DNA from: Vibrio vulnificus NBRC 15645 = ATCC 27562
GTDB lineage: Bacteria; Pseudomonadota; Gammaproteobacteria; Enterobacterales; Vibrionaceae
Direction of reading: 5' to 3'
Assembly (NCBI RefSeq): GCF_002224265.1
Contig: NZ_CP012881.1
Location: 310,001 to 374,000 of the forward strand
DNA length: 64,000 nucleotides
Position numbers and translations under genes: made by a program. The first letter of the stretch is position 1, and each line of letters begins with the position of its first letter. Below are positions 38,241-48,040 of the stretch, piece after piece. A model generated the notes under the pieces. The model was not told the DNA's origin. It saw only the letters and a program-made list of their open reading frames with translations, and searched no databases.

Positions 38241-38267
38241 GGGCGACCTCAACGGTCGCCCTTTTTG
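38241..38267 (+). terminator. Terminator of the DUF3943 gene
   Basis: The stem GGGCGACC / GGTCGCCC with loop TCAAC is followed by TTTTT. Confidence 0.9.
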
Positions 38268-38420
38268 TGCCCTACCACTGAATTTCTCCATCCACTTTGG
38301 GGATTAGGTGAAAAACTTGACCTTAGTCAAACCTGTCATACATCGATAGCTTCTACACTGAAATCAGACAAGGATTATTTCTTTTAATCAACAAGTTGCT
38401 TGATGTGTCAGGGGGAAGTT

Positions 38421-38933
38421 ATGAACAGTGTATTCATCGTTAATTTCGTTGGTAGAGCCTCTCCAACAACGATCAAACAGTTAGCGGCTATTACTCATGA
38501 AAATGGGGGTAAATGGCTAATCAGCAAGGTTAACTTCATTGAAGACCAAGTGGCCGCAGTGATTAAAATTGACATGCCGTCACAGCACGTTCAAACCGTT
38601 AAAGATGCCTTCAGCTCTCACCCAGACTTGATTGTTCAGTTTGTAGATTCAGACTCAACGATTCACGACAAAGAAACCATCTTCCAACTTCGTCTCGATT
38701 CGAATGATCGTGCCGGTATTGTCAATGAGATCACTCACGTGCTCGACAATCAAGGCATCAGCATTCTTGACATGGATTGCCAACGCGTATTTATTGCTGG
38801 CGGTGGTGGTGTAAGCTCCAGTTTATTTACCGCTAATATGGCGATTAAATTGCCTGTCGAGCTCGATATAGAAGACGTCGCCAACGAGCTAGAATCCTTG
38901 AGTGAAGACACTCGCGTGATTATCGAGTCTTAA
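38421..38933 (+). CDS. GcvR-like ACT-domain protein
   Basis: The 170-residue protein has two ACT domains in tandem (about 3-75 and 85-168). The second begins FQLRLDSNDRAGIVNEITHVLDNQGISILDMDCQ, the amino-acid-binding fold of the glycine-cleavage repressor GcvR. Such proteins bind amino acids and modulate other regulators. This copy is shorter and unlinked to gcv genes, so its ligand and partner are unknown. The ATG at 38421 has a GGGGGAAG ribosome binding site; an upstream TTG/ATG pair in frame is less likely. It ends at a terminator before the norspermidine operon on the opposite strand. Confidence 0.82.
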   Translation: MNSVFIVNFVGRASPTTIKQLAAITHENGGKWLISKVNFIEDQVAAVIKIDMPSQHVQTVKDAFSSHPDLIVQFVDSDSTIHDKETIFQLRLDSNDRAGIVNEITHVLDNQGISILDMDCQRVFIAGGGGVSSSLFTANMAIKLPVELDIEDVANELESLSEDTRVIIES

Positions 38934-38942
38934 CAAACAAAA

Positions 38943-38970
38943 AGAGCAGCCAACTGGCTGCTCTCCTTTC
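38943..38970 (+). terminator. Terminator after the ACT-domain gene
   Basis: The stem AGAGCAGCC / GGCTGCTCT with loop AACT is followed by CCTTTCTT. Confidence 0.75.
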
Positions 38971-38995
38971 TTACTCTATATAACCATAACCGGAC

Positions 38996-40129
38996 TTACT
39001 GTACCGACCAAAGTGATAATGTACGTTTAAAGTCTTCGTAGCCAAACTCGTTGAGTTTCTGAATTTCACCATTGGTGCGCTCACAGTATACGGAAGGCAT
39101 CTTCAGACCGTTGAACCAGTTCAGTTTCACCATAGTGTAACCTGCACTATCAAGAATGTGCAGACGCTGGCCAACTTGCAGAGGCTGGTCAAACTTAGCC
39201 ACACAGAATTGGTCACCAGCCAGACAAGAACAAGAACCAATTACGTACTCATGTTCACCATTTTCTGATGCTTCAAGCACTGATGCAGGTTCTTTGTAGA
39301 TCAGCGTATCAAGGCGGTGTGCTTCTGTTGCAGAATCTACGATTGCCGTTTTCATGCCGTTTTCAACCAAATCCACCACGGTCACAACCAAATCGGTGGT
39401 TTTAGTGATGATCGCTTCACCTGGCTCTAGATACATCTGTACGCCGTGCTTCTCAGAGAACGCTTTCAGCGCTAGACCCAGTTTTTCTACATCGTAACCT
39501 GGCCACGTGAAGAACACGCCTCCGCCCATGCTGACCCAATCAAGTTTGTTGAGGTAAGCACCAAAACGCTCAGAGATGGAATCCAGTAGCGCGATGAAGG
39601 CGTCCACATCTTTGTTTTCACAATTCATGTGGAACATCACGCCGTTGATGCTATCAAATACTGCCGGATCAATATGATCAGCCTGTACACCTAAACGTGA
39701 GAATTGGCGAGCGGGATTTGCCAAATCTTGGCTTGCGTAACTCACACCAGGATTCAAGCGCAAACCGATAGACGCTTTGCCTTCAACGATATGACGGTGT
39801 GCTGCCAGCTGAGACTGTGAGTTGAAAATGATTTTATCGCACAGTTCCGCAACTTCACGAACATCATCTTCACTATACCCCACACTGTAAGCGTGTGTTT
39901 CGCCACCAAACTTTTCATAACCTAGCTTCACTTCGAACGGGCCTGAGCTCGTCGTACCGTCTAGGTAAGGTTTGATGATGTCGAATACACCCCAAGTCGA
40001 GAAGCACTTCAGTGCCAATACCAATTTAACCCCAGAAATTTCTTTTAACTGCTTAGCAATCTCTAGGTTTTGGATCAACTTTGCTTCGTCAATCATGAAA
40101 AATGGAGTTTTCAATTGCTCTTTGTTCAT
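38996..40129 (-). CDS. nspC: Carboxynorspermidine decarboxylase
   Basis: NspC removes CO2 from carboxynorspermidine to give norspermidine, the main vibrio triamine and a biofilm signal. The 377-residue PLP enzyme is an alanine-racemase-fold type III enzyme: the PLP lysine is in [10 protein letters not shown], and [11 protein letters not shown] and the substrate loop near the C-terminus are conserved. An upstream in-frame ATG at 40165 would add 12 residues not in the family. It is the last gene of the operon. Sequence and order match the V. cholerae and V. vulnificus enzymes. Confidence 0.95.
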   Translation of the reverse strand: MNKEQLKTPFFMIDEAKLIQNLEIAKQLKEISGVKLVLALKCFSTWGVFDIIKPYLDGTTSSGPFEVKLGYEKFGGETHAYSVGYSEDDVREVAELCDKIIFNSQSQLAAHRHIVEGKASIGLRLNPGVSYASQDLANPARQFSRLGVQADHIDPAVFDSINGVMFHMNCENKDVDAFIALLDSISERFGAYLNKLDWVSMGGGVFFTWPGYDVEKLGLALKAFSEKHGVQMYLEPGEAIITKTTDLVVTVVDLVENGMKTAIVDSATEAHRLDTLIYKEPASVLEASENGEHEYVIGSCSCLAGDQFCVAKFDQPLQVGQRLHILDSAGYTMVKLNWFNGLKMPSVYCERTNGEIQKLNEFGYEDFKRTLSLWSVQ

Positions 40130-40207
40130 CTTTATCATCACTTTAACTGAACAAAGCCGGTGCAACGCACCGGCTTGAAGATAGGACTGAATAATACAGC
40201 GAAAGGC

Positions 40208-41452
40208 TTACTTCAGTGTATGAATCGTTGGTTGACCCGGTGTTAGCTCTAGCACATCCCAGTCCAAACCAATGGCTGGCATGGTTTCTAGGAACGGATC
40301 TGGATCCAACTGCTCCATGTTGAATACGCCAGCCTCTGCCCAAGCACCGCGGAAATATTGCAGTGCAGCAGTAATCGCTGGAACACCTGTGGTGTAGGCA
40401 ATGGCTTGGTGCTCGACGTCTTTGTAAGCAACTTCGTGGTCTGCGTTATTGTAGATGAACACACTACGCGCTTTGCCGTCTTTCTTACCTTGAACCCAAG
40501 TACCGATACACGTCAAACCGGTGTAACCTGGAGCCAAAGACGTTGGATCTGGCAACATCGCTTTCAACACTTGCAGAGGCTGAACCACAGTACCGTCATG
40601 GAGTGTTAGTGGCTCTGGGCTCAACAAACCGATGTCACGCATGCAGTTGAAGTAGTTTAGGTAACGATCACCAAAACCCATCCAGAATTCAATGCGCTTA
40701 GCAGGGATGAACTCTTTCAGCGAGCGAACTTCATCGTGCGCCATTGAGTACACTTTGAAGTTACCACATTTCGGGAAATCAAACTCTAGCATACGAGTAT
40801 GACAAGGAACGCGCTTCCACTCTTCGTTTTCCCAGTAGAAAGAATCCCCTTGGATTTCCAATAGGTTCGTTTCTGGGTCAAAGTTGGTTGCAAATTTCTT
40901 ACCGTGATCGCCTGCGTTGATGTCCATCACGTCAATGGTATCGATCTCATCAAATAGGTGCTTCACTGCATACGCAGCGAAAACAGAAACAACGCCAGGA
41001 TCGAAGCCCGCACCAAGGATGCCCGTGATGCCCGCTTCTTCGAACTTAGCACGGTATTTCCACTGCTCGTCGTAAGCTTCTGGTACTTGCTGACCTTCAC
41101 TACATAGGTCAACCGCTACCGATGTATCTAGGTAAGACACTTTCGCTTGGTAACACGCTTCCATAATGGTCAGGTTTACCCAAGGAGGGCCTGCATTGAT
41201 AACCAAGTCAGGTTTTACTTCCTTGATCAGTGCAACCAGCGAGTCCACATCGTCAGCATTCACAGCACGAGCTTCAAGTTTCTTACTTGAATCTTTCAGG
41301 TTGTTACGACCATGAATCGATTCAATGATCTTTTCACACTTGTCTAAAGTGCGAGAAGCGATAGTAATGTCACCTAGAACATCGTTGTTTTGTGCTGCTT
41401 TGTGTGCAATTACCCAGCCTACGCCGCCTGCACCAATTTGTAAAATTGCCAT
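40208..41452 (-). CDS. Carboxynorspermidine synthase (saccharopine dehydrogenase family)
   Basis: The 414-residue enzyme begins MAILQIGAGGVGWVIAHKAA, a Rossmann NADP-binding motif, with INAGPPWVN and GAGFDPGVVSVFAAYA of the saccharopine-dehydrogenase fold. It reductively couples diaminopropane with aspartate semialdehyde to make carboxynorspermidine. It lies between the diaminobutyrate fusion gene (15-bp gap) and nspC (78-bp gap), which fixes its role. The stretch between it and nspC has no terminator. Confidence 0.94.
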   Translation of the reverse strand: MAILQIGAGGVGWVIAHKAAQNNDVLGDITIASRTLDKCEKIIESIHGRNNLKDSSKKLEARAVNADDVDSLVALIKEVKPDLVINAGPPWVNLTIMEACYQAKVSYLDTSVAVDLCSEGQQVPEAYDEQWKYRAKFEEAGITGILGAGFDPGVVSVFAAYAVKHLFDEIDTIDVMDINAGDHGKKFATNFDPETNLLEIQGDSFYWENEEWKRVPCHTRMLEFDFPKCGNFKVYSMAHDEVRSLKEFIPAKRIEFWMGFGDRYLNYFNCMRDIGLLSPEPLTLHDGTVVQPLQVLKAMLPDPTSLAPGYTGLTCIGTWVQGKKDGKARSVFIYNNADHEVAYKDVEHQAIAYTTGVPAITAALQYFRGAWAEAGVFNMEQLDPDPFLETMPAIGLDWDVLELTPGQPTIHTLK

Positions 41453-41467
41453 AGTTTTCCGTTACCT

Positions 41468-44347
41468 TTATTGCGCTAGCTCAGCCGCTAGAGTGTTGAT
41501 TTTAGATAGTAAAGATTCAAAATCTGACATCTTCAGACATGGGTTAAGAATCGTGAATTTCAGCGCTGTTTTGCCATCAACGATTGTTTCACCCAGGACT
41601 GCCACACCGCGAGTCAGTGCCTCCAGTCTCAGCGTTTTATTCAACTCATCCAGATCCGAACCTAGAGTAGAACGGAACAAGACAGTGGATAGTGAAGGCT
41701 CAGCCAATAATTCGAAGCCTTCTGTATTACGCACTAAGTCAGCCACCTCAAGTGTTTGACCTAGAATGTGGTCGTACATCGCGCCTAGCGCTTTCGGACC
41801 CACGTTTTGCATCGTCATGAACACTTTCAAAGCGTCAAAACGTTTAGTAGTCGCGATCGATTTGTCCACCAAGTTCGGCAGTTCATCGTGTTCGCGGTTT
41901 AAGTAATCGGCATGGTGCAACAAGAACTTGAAGTTCTGCTTGTCGTTAACAAGCACAGCACCACAACTGATTGTTTGATAGAACAGTTTGTGGAAATCAA
42001 CACTCACTGATTGCGCACGCTCAACCCCTTTTAAGCGCGCTTTCTGACTGCTCAGAATCAGAGCACCACCGTACGCACCATCAACGTGCATCCACAGGTC
42101 GTGTTTTTCTGCCACGTCAGCAATGGTGTTCAAATCGTCAATCGCACCGTGGTCTGTCGTACCGGCTGTACCCACAACAGCAAATGGAATCAAACCTTCG
42201 GCTTTCGCCTGCTCTACCGCAGCTTCCAGCTTAGTCACATCCATTGTGCCATTGGCGTGTGCATCGATGGTCAAAACCGCTTTTTCGCCCAAGCCCATCC
42301 AAGAAGCGGATTTTTGCACTGTGAAGTGCGACTTCTTAGAACAGATAATGCGCAGTTTGTCAGCGTAATCTGGAAGACCAAGCTTCTGGATTGAGTGGCC
42401 ACTCAGTTTGTCTGCAATCCAATCACGAGCCAGCATTAGGCCCATTTGGTTGCTTTGAGTACCGCCACTGGTGAAGATACCGTCTGCTTTCGCACCCAGC
42501 TCATACTTGTCGCACAGCCAGTTAATCACTTTCTGTTCAACGTAAGTAGCAGATGAAGATTGATCCCATGAATCCATAGATTGATTCAATGCTGCGATCA
42601 TTGCTTCTGCAGCCACCGCTGGCATCAGTGGAGGCGTGTGCAAATGCGCGATACAGTCAGGGTGCTGAGTAAAGATAGAGTTCTTAACAACGAGCTCTGT
42701 TGTTTCGTCGATGATCGCTTTAAGTGGTGCGTTTTTGTTGTCTAGATCAACCGCGTAAATCGCAGATTCTAACGCTTTCGGATCCATACCTGAGTAAGGT
42801 GCATCCACTTCTTCAAACGCATTCTTCAGTGCCGCAGTCGTGTGGTTCATCACCGATGCGAACTCTTTGCTACCGTTTACGCCGGTGTGGATAAAGTGTT
42901 TTTTCCACTCGGCATTTTCTTCAACCGCTTTTAGATTGCCACCCGCCGCGAGAATCGCTTCTTCCAAAATGCGTAGGGCAAAATCAAGCTGCTCAAAAGA
43001 GATGATCAGAGGAGGAAGGAAACGGATAACCGAACCGTCACGACCGCCTTTCTCGACCATCAAACCGCGCTCTAGCGCAGCACGTTGAATGGCAAGAGTC
43101 AGCTGACCATCAGAAACAGGCTCACCAAACTTATTCAACTCTGAGCCTGGCTTACGGATTTCAACGCCCAGCATCAAGCCTTTGCCACGAACTTCCGCAA
43201 TACAATCGACGCGTTGTTGGATTTTTTCCAAGCCGTGACGTAGGTACTGACCTGCCACATTTGCGTGTTCAACAAGCTTATCACGCGTGATAATTTCAAG
43301 CGCTTTTGCACCAGAAACCATCGCGAGCTGGTTACCACGGAAGGTACCCGTGTGTTCACCCGGACGCCATGTGTCATGCTTTTTGTTAATCACTAGTAGC
43401 GACATTGGTAGACCACCACCAATGGCTTTAGATAGACACAATACGTCAGGCACAATGCCCGCTTCTTCAAACGCGAAGTGATAACCTGATTTGCCAACAC
43501 CACATTGGATTTCGTCGAAAATCAATAGCATACCGTGTTCGTCACAGATACGACGAAGTTCACGTAACCAAAAAGCTGGAGCAGGAATAACACCGCCTTC
43601 ACCTTGAACAGGCTCAACAATGATTGCTGCAGGTTTCATGATACCCGCCTCGTCATCGTTAAGAAGACGTTCGATGTAGCGGATACTCGCTTTTGCACCT
43701 TCGTCACCACCCAGTCCAAACGGACAGCGTAGGCTGTATGGGAAAGGCATAAAATGCACATCCGACATCAAACCAGTACGACGAGCTTTGGTATTCAAGT
43801 TACCCATCATACCCATGGTACCGTTCGTCATACCGTGGTATGCACCGCGGAAAGCAAACATGGTGTTGCGACCAGTGGTTTGTTTCGCCAGTTTGATGGC
43901 CGCTTCCACAGCATCCGCGCCAGATGGGCCACAAAACTGGATCACACAGTTGCTGCCAAGCTCTTCAGGTAGGAAGGCTTTTACCGATTTGATGAAATTG
44001 GTTTTTGCTGTCGTCGCAATATCAAGTGTTTGATATGGAAGACCAGAATCGAGCTGCTCTTTTAGCGCTTGATTGATTTCCGGGTGGTTGTAACCCAGTG
44101 CCAAAGTACCCGCACCAGCAAGACAGTCCAAAAAGATCTGACCACGAGTATCTTCCACTAGACAGCCATAAGCCTGCTTAATTGCGATAGGCAAACGGCG
44201 TGGGTAAGAACGTACTTCTGACTCGTGCTCAGCCTGATCAAGTAACACTTGATCTGGCGTTAAATCATAAATTCCTTCAACAACAGGAACTTGAGAAGAA
44301 AAGATAGTCGCGATAGTGTTAGTATCGACTTCAAAGGCGGTGCTCAT
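41468..44347 (-). CDS. Fused L-2,4-diaminobutyrate aminotransferase and decarboxylase
   Basis: The 959-residue bifunctional protein makes 1,3-diaminopropane from aspartate semialdehyde. Residues about 1-460 are a class III aminotransferase (LIFDEIQCGVGKSGYHF, PLP lysine in CLSKAIGGGLPMS). Residues about 480-955 are a group II PLP decarboxylase (HVDGAYGGALILS, PLP lysine in DFHKLFYQ). Separate genes do this in Acinetobacter and Haemophilus; the fusion is typical of vibrios. I start at 44347 (MSTAFEVD) with an AGGG ribosome binding site; the open frame extends 42 residues upstream without one. First gene of the norspermidine operon. Confidence 0.95.
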   Translation of the reverse strand: MSTAFEVDTNTIATIFSSQVPVVEGIYDLTPDQVLLDQAEHESEVRSYPRRLPIAIKQAYGCLVEDTRGQIFLDCLAGAGTLALGYNHPEINQALKEQLDSGLPYQTLDIATTAKTNFIKSVKAFLPEELGSNCVIQFCGPSGADAVEAAIKLAKQTTGRNTMFAFRGAYHGMTNGTMGMMGNLNTKARRTGLMSDVHFMPFPYSLRCPFGLGGDEGAKASIRYIERLLNDDEAGIMKPAAIIVEPVQGEGGVIPAPAFWLRELRRICDEHGMLLIFDEIQCGVGKSGYHFAFEEAGIVPDVLCLSKAIGGGLPMSLLVINKKHDTWRPGEHTGTFRGNQLAMVSGAKALEIITRDKLVEHANVAGQYLRHGLEKIQQRVDCIAEVRGKGLMLGVEIRKPGSELNKFGEPVSDGQLTLAIQRAALERGLMVEKGGRDGSVIRFLPPLIISFEQLDFALRILEEAILAAGGNLKAVEENAEWKKHFIHTGVNGSKEFASVMNHTTAALKNAFEEVDAPYSGMDPKALESAIYAVDLDNKNAPLKAIIDETTELVVKNSIFTQHPDCIAHLHTPPLMPAVAAEAMIAALNQSMDSWDQSSSATYVEQKVINWLCDKYELGAKADGIFTSGGTQSNQMGLMLARDWIADKLSGHSIQKLGLPDYADKLRIICSKKSHFTVQKSASWMGLGEKAVLTIDAHANGTMDVTKLEAAVEQAKAEGLIPFAVVGTAGTTDHGAIDDLNTIADVAEKHDLWMHVDGAYGGALILSSQKARLKGVERAQSVSVDFHKLFYQTISCGAVLVNDKQNFKFLLHHADYLNREHDELPNLVDKSIATTKRFDALKVFMTMQNVGPKALGAMYDHILGQTLEVADLVRNTEGFELLAEPSLSTVLFRSTLGSDLDELNKTLRLEALTRGVAVLGETIVDGKTALKFTILNPCLKMSDFESLLSKINTLAAELAQ

Positions 44348-44740
44348 ACATTTTCCCTTGAAATAAAAAAAATGATTCTCGCCCCCGGCGCACTCAGTAA
44401 CTCTTAGTACGTAATTGGGACATGACCAAGCCTTCCGATTGGCGTTAAATAACGGGTACGGAATAGCGACCATTACATCGAATGGTAAAGTATCGGTCTT
44501 AAAATCAAGGCTCGGTAATGCTTCTGTTTTGCAAAACAGGGCATTCAGGAAGTATGAAGCTGATTAATGTGTGATTATTAAAAAAGTTCAACGTTGGGTT
44601 TCCCATTTACATGCCGCTGCTTAAGCAACATTAGTATCCCGTCTATCGACAAAAGGCTCTGTCGATACCTACCCTACGTAGTGTCACAATCAGCTTGAAT
44701 GGTCACTACGCGTGTCCCCCAGAACTACTGTCCGAGATTG
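44348..44740 (-). ncRNA. Hairpin-rich 5' leader of the norspermidine operon (candidate regulatory RNA)
   Basis: About 390 nt upstream of the fusion gene carry no gene but several inverted repeats on the minus strand: stem A (44677-44683 with 44704-44710, CGTAGTG/CACTACG), stem B (44644-44651 with 44660-44667, 8 bp TATCGACA/TGTCGATA), TGCTTAAGCA at 44618-44627, GGG/CCC at 44596-44604, and CTGTTTTGCAAAACAG at 44524-44539. I do not recognise a known riboswitch class. A possible promoter (TTGCCA, 18 bp, TAAATT) lies at 44747-44776. That it is transcribed and regulatory is inference. Confidence 0.4.
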
Positions 44741-44746
44741 CGCGCG

Positions 44747-44776
44747 AATTTAGCACAATTAGAAATAGACTGGCAA
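44747..44776 (-). promoter_or_regulatory. Possible promoter of the norspermidine operon
   Basis: TTGCCA (44771-44776), an 18-bp spacer and TAAATT (44747-44752) on the minus strand. The match is only moderate. Confidence 0.35.
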
Positions 44777-44901
44777 CAAGTTTTAATAATAATTTTGCTG
44801 ATTAGCTCGCACTATAAAATGCAAGAATAGAGAATAACAAGAAGAAAACGGGACGAAACGACACCACACGGGCAACATCGACTTGAAGAATCGCTGAAAA
44901 C

Positions 44902-44931
44902 AAAAAAGCCCAGCATTTCTGCTGAGCTTTT
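44902..44931 (-). terminator. Terminator of the tRNA operon
   Basis: The stem AGCTCAGCA / TGCTGGGCT (one G-T pair) with loop GAAA is followed by TTTTTT on the minus strand, 6 bp after the last tRNA. Confidence 0.85.
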
Positions 44932-44936
44932 GTGTT

Positions 44937-45012
44937 TGGAGCGACACACGAGGTTCGAACTCGTGACCTCAACCTTGGCAAGGTTGCGCTCTACCAACTG
45001 AGCTAGTGTCGC
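44937..45012 (-). tRNA. glyT-like: tRNA-Gly (GCC), second copy
   Basis: A 76-nt cloverleaf with encoded CCA end. The acceptor GCGACAC pairs with GTGTCGC, and the anticodon loop TTGCCAA gives anticodon GCC. It is identical to the tRNA-Gly at 45184-45259. Last gene of the four-gene tRNA operon. Confidence 0.96.
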
Positions 45013-45037
45013 ATCTGTTCTTTCGAACGATATTAAA

Positions 45038-45124
45038 TGGTGCCCCGGGCCGGACTTGAACCGGCACGACTCGAAAGTCGAGGGATTTTAAATCCCTTGT
45101 GTCTACCAATTTCACCACCAGGGC
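45038..45124 (-). tRNA. leuZ-like: tRNA-Leu (TAA)
   Basis: An 87-nt tRNA with the long variable arm of leucine tRNAs and encoded CCA. The anticodon loop reads TTTAAAA with anticodon TAA. E. coli has leuZ at the same place after pgsA. Confidence 0.96.
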
Positions 45125-45183
45125 ACACAAAACTTGTTATGGCTTGCACCATTTCGATATCGCTTTCGCCATATCTTAAAATT

Positions 45184-45259
45184 TGGAGCGACACACGAGG
45201 TTCGAACTCGTGACCTCAACCTTGGCAAGGTTGCGCTCTACCAACTGAGCTAGTGTCGC
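45184..45259 (-). tRNA. glyW-like: tRNA-Gly (GCC), first copy
   Basis: A 76-nt cloverleaf with anticodon GCC and encoded CCA. It is identical to the copy at 44937-45012. Confidence 0.96.
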
Positions 45260-45262
45260 AAA

Positions 45263-45336
45263 TGGAGGCGCGTCCCGGAGTCGAACCGAGGTCCACGGAT
45301 TTGCAATCCGCTGCATAGCCCCTCTGCCAACGCGCC
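45263..45336 (-). tRNA. cysT: tRNA-Cys (GCA)
   Basis: A 74-nt cloverleaf starting GGCGCGTTGGCAGAGG, anticodon GCA within ATTGCAAAT, encoded CCA. First gene of the tRNA operon. Confidence 0.97.
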
Positions 45337-45380
45337 TTACATCACCCTTAAGAGGTTGCTCTCTCTTGGGTACGGGATGC

Positions 45381-45408
45381 ATTCTACCCATTCATTAAAA
45401 CGAGTCAA
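45381..45408 (-). promoter_or_regulatory. Promoter of the tRNA operon
   Basis: TTGACT (45403-45408), a 16-bp spacer and TAGAAT (45381-45386) on the minus strand. A-rich tracts directly upstream look like an UP element, and a GC-rich discriminator follows, typical of stable-RNA promoters. Confidence 0.75.
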
Positions 45409-45575
45409 CACTATTTTTTTGTTTTTTAAATCGTTTGAGCACAAAATATGCTAAAAGCCACAAATTGCTCATTTTAAAGGCAGACTTTTCCCACATAGAG
45501 TCAAGATTATCTAGAATAATCCTTGTCTTACACAACTTATACTTACGCCTTGATCGTGAACTTCACGCATAAAAA

Positions 45576-45597
45576 AACGGGCTTGCGCCCGTTTTCT
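45576..45597 (-). terminator. pgsA terminator
   Basis: The stem ACGGGC / GCCCGT with a short loop is followed by a T run on the minus strand. It separates pgsA from the tRNA operon. Confidence 0.85.
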
Positions 45598-45602
45598 CTA
45601 TA

Positions 45603-46160
45603 TTAGTGATGTTCTTCATTCAACAAGTCATCTTTCGCGGCCATCAAATACTGCACCATCGACCAGTAAGTTAGGAATGTGGCAATGTACAATGCACCGA
45701 AACCTAACCAAACCATCCAATCGTCATAACGCCAGATCAATACCCAAAGCGCAAACATTTGACTCACGGTTTTTACCTTGCCCACCCAAGAAACCGCAAC
45801 GCTGGCACGCTTACCAATTTCTGCCATCCACTCACGCAGTGCTGAAATGATGATTTCTCTTGCAATCATGGTCACGGCTGGAATCGTTACCCAGATGGAA
45901 TGATAGTGCTCTGTAATCAAAATCAAAGCGGTTGCCACTAGTACTTTATCCGCCACTGGATCGATAAACGCACCGAAACGAGACGTTTGACCCAGTTTTC
46001 TCGCTAACATCCCATCGAGCCAATCGGTAAAACCGGCAACCCAAAACACCATTGCCGCAGCAAAAGGAGCCCATGAATAGGGAAGATAAAACGCAACGAC
46101 AAACACTGGGATGAGAAATAATCTCATTAGTGACAATATGTTGGGGATGTTCAAACGCAT
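45603..46160 (-). CDS. pgsA: CDP-diacylglycerol-glycerol-3-phosphate 3-phosphatidyltransferase
   Basis: PgsA commits CDP-diacylglycerol to phosphatidylglycerol. The 185-residue membrane protein has the CDP-alcohol phosphotransferase motif DGxxARxxxxxxxxGxxxDxxxD ([20 protein letters not shown], about residues 48-67) and about four to six helices. It follows uvrC on the same strand with a 46-bp gap, the conserved uvrY-uvrC-pgsA order. Confidence 0.96.
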   Translation of the reverse strand: MRLNIPNILSLMRLFLIPVFVVAFYLPYSWAPFAAAMVFWVAGFTDWLDGMLARKLGQTSRFGAFIDPVADKVLVATALILITEHYHSIWVTIPAVTMIAREIIISALREWMAEIGKRASVAVSWVGKVKTVSQMFALWVLIWRYDDWMVWLGFGALYIATFLTYWSMVQYLMAAKDDLLNEEHH

Positions 46161-46206
46161 ATTATTATTCTCTTACACTTTGCGCGCTAATGGTGCTGGA
46201 TTTTCA

Positions 46207-48039
46207 CTATTGTTTCAATGCTTGATAGATAATTTCTGCCAAAGAGTGACTGATGCCCGGCACTTTGGCGATTTCTTCAACACTTGCGCGCTTGAGCTCT
46301 TGTAAGCCTCCCGTGTATTTCAACAGCGCCTGACGGCGTTTGGGCCCTACGCCTTCAATGCCCTCTAACGCACTCGTTTTGCGCGTTTTTCCGCGCTTCG
46401 CTCTGTGCCCAGCGATTGCATGATTGTGGCTTTCATCACGGATGTGCTGGATTAAATGTAGAGCCGGAGCATCACTTGGCAAATGAAACTCATCGCCATC
46501 AACCGTAATCAAAGTTTCCAAACCTGGTTTACGAGTGACCCCTTTTGCGATACCGATCATGACGGGTCGCTTCGGCCAATCTCCCCAGTATTGCGCGATG
46601 ATTTCGTGTGCTCGATTAAGTTGTCCTTTACCACCATCAATAAAAATAACGTCTGGAATTTTCTCGACATCCAGTTGTTTGGCGTAACGACGCTCTAAAG
46701 CTTGTCCCATGGCTGCATAGTCGTCACCACCTGTGATTCCGGTAATATTGTAGCGACGATACTCTTGCTTAACCGGACCTTCACTGTTGAACACCACACA
46801 AGAGGCAATCGTACTTTCGCCCATGGTATGAGAAATATCAAAGCACTCCATACGAGCAATCGAGTCCATCGCAAGGACGTCACGCAATGCCTTAAAGCGT
46901 TGATTGATCGTCATCTTGTGATTGATTTTGGTCGTCATTGCCGTCAACGCGTTGGTATTCGACAATTTGAGGTAACGACCACGAGACCCAGATGGCGAGG
47001 TATGAAACTGTACTTTCCGCCCAGCGACATCACTGAGCGCCAGCTGAATCGCCTCGACATCCGCAGCCAGTTCCTGATTGAGAATGATGCGCGATGGAAT
47101 CGTCCGAGCTTCGTTGTGGCTCAAATAGTATTGCGTCAAGAAGCTGTCAAACACTTCTTGCGCATTGGTGTTTTGAGGAATCTTAGGAAAATGACTGCGA
47201 CTTCCCAGAACCTTACCTTGGCGAATCATCAAGATATGGATGCATGCAATGCCGTTTTCTTGTGCAAAACCGAGCACATCCATATCTTCTTGGCTATCTT
47301 CCGAAACGTATTGTTGTTCCTGAACGCGACGAATCGCTTGGATCTGATCACGAAATTTTGCCGCATCTTCAAATTTAAGCTGCTGGCTTGCCAGTTCCAT
47401 CTTCTGCACTAAAAGCTCTAGAACTTGGTTATCTTTACCTTGTAAAAATAGACGTAAGTAACCCACTAGCTCGGCATAATCGACATCAGAAATGACACTG
47501 CTGACACATGGGCCTGCACAGCGACCAATCTGGTACATCAAACAAGGACGTGTTCGATTCGCATAGACGGTGTCTTCACACTGTCTCACCGGGAAAATCT
47601 TCTGGATCAAGTGCAAGGTTTCACGTACTGCACCAGAGTCCGGATAAGGTCCGAAATACTCGCCTTTTTTCTTCTTAGCACCACGATGCAGAGATACCCT
47701 AGGATGGCGATGAGCACTAAGGAAAATATAGGGATAAGACTTATCGTCTCGCAGCAGGACGTTATACTTCGGCAAATATTGCTTAATGTAATTGTGCTCA
47801 AGAATCAGCGCTTCCGTTTCTGTGTGCGTCACGGTCACATCAATTTTGGCAATATTACTCACCAACGCTTTGGTTTTTTCGCTGTCGACTTTTTTGCGGA
47901 AGTAGCTTGAGAGGCGTTTTTTGAGATCTTTGGCTTTACCGACATAAATAACAACAGCCTCGGCGTTATACATTCGATAAACGCCAGGCTGATGAGTTAC
48001 TGTCTTGAGAAAAGATACCGAATCAAAAATTTGAGTCAC
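46207..48039 (-). CDS. uvrC: Excinuclease ABC subunit C
   Basis: UvrC makes both incisions in nucleotide excision repair. In the 610-residue protein the GIY-YIG nuclease domain is at the N-terminus ([29 protein letters not shown], about 18-46), the UVR helix-pair domain is near 205-240, the RNase-H-like second nuclease lies in the middle with FIDGGKGQ, and tandem helix-hairpin-helix motifs end the protein ([13 protein letters not shown]). The start follows the varA stop by 1 bp. Confidence 0.97.
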   Translation of the reverse strand: MTQIFDSVSFLKTVTHQPGVYRMYNAEAVVIYVGKAKDLKKRLSSYFRKKVDSEKTKALVSNIAKIDVTVTHTETEALILEHNYIKQYLPKYNVLLRDDKSYPYIFLSAHRHPRVSLHRGAKKKKGEYFGPYPDSGAVRETLHLIQKIFPVRQCEDTVYANRTRPCLMYQIGRCAGPCVSSVISDVDYAELVGYLRLFLQGKDNQVLELLVQKMELASQQLKFEDAAKFRDQIQAIRRVQEQQYVSEDSQEDMDVLGFAQENGIACIHILMIRQGKVLGSRSHFPKIPQNTNAQEVFDSFLTQYYLSHNEARTIPSRIILNQELAADVEAIQLALSDVAGRKVQFHTSPSGSRGRYLKLSNTNALTAMTTKINHKMTINQRFKALRDVLAMDSIARMECFDISHTMGESTIASCVVFNSEGPVKQEYRRYNITGITGGDDYAAMGQALERRYAKQLDVEKIPDVIFIDGGKGQLNRAHEIIAQYWGDWPKRPVMIGIAKGVTRKPGLETLITVDGDEFHLPSDAPALHLIQHIRDESHNHAIAGHRAKRGKTRKTSALEGIEGVGPKRRQALLKYTGGLQELKRASVEEIAKVPGISHSLAEIIYQALKQ

Positions 48040-48040
48040 A

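Noticed and set aside
44348..44740. Lysine or c-di-GMP riboswitch before the norspermidine operon
   Set aside because: The conserved core motifs of these classes are not present; only generic stems are seen.
45176..45391. Open frame of 71 codons on the minus strand over the tRNA genes (also 44812-44997)
   Set aside because: It reads through tRNA-Gly and tRNA-Cys; the shared LVERNLAKVEVTSSNLVCRS is just translated tRNA sequence.
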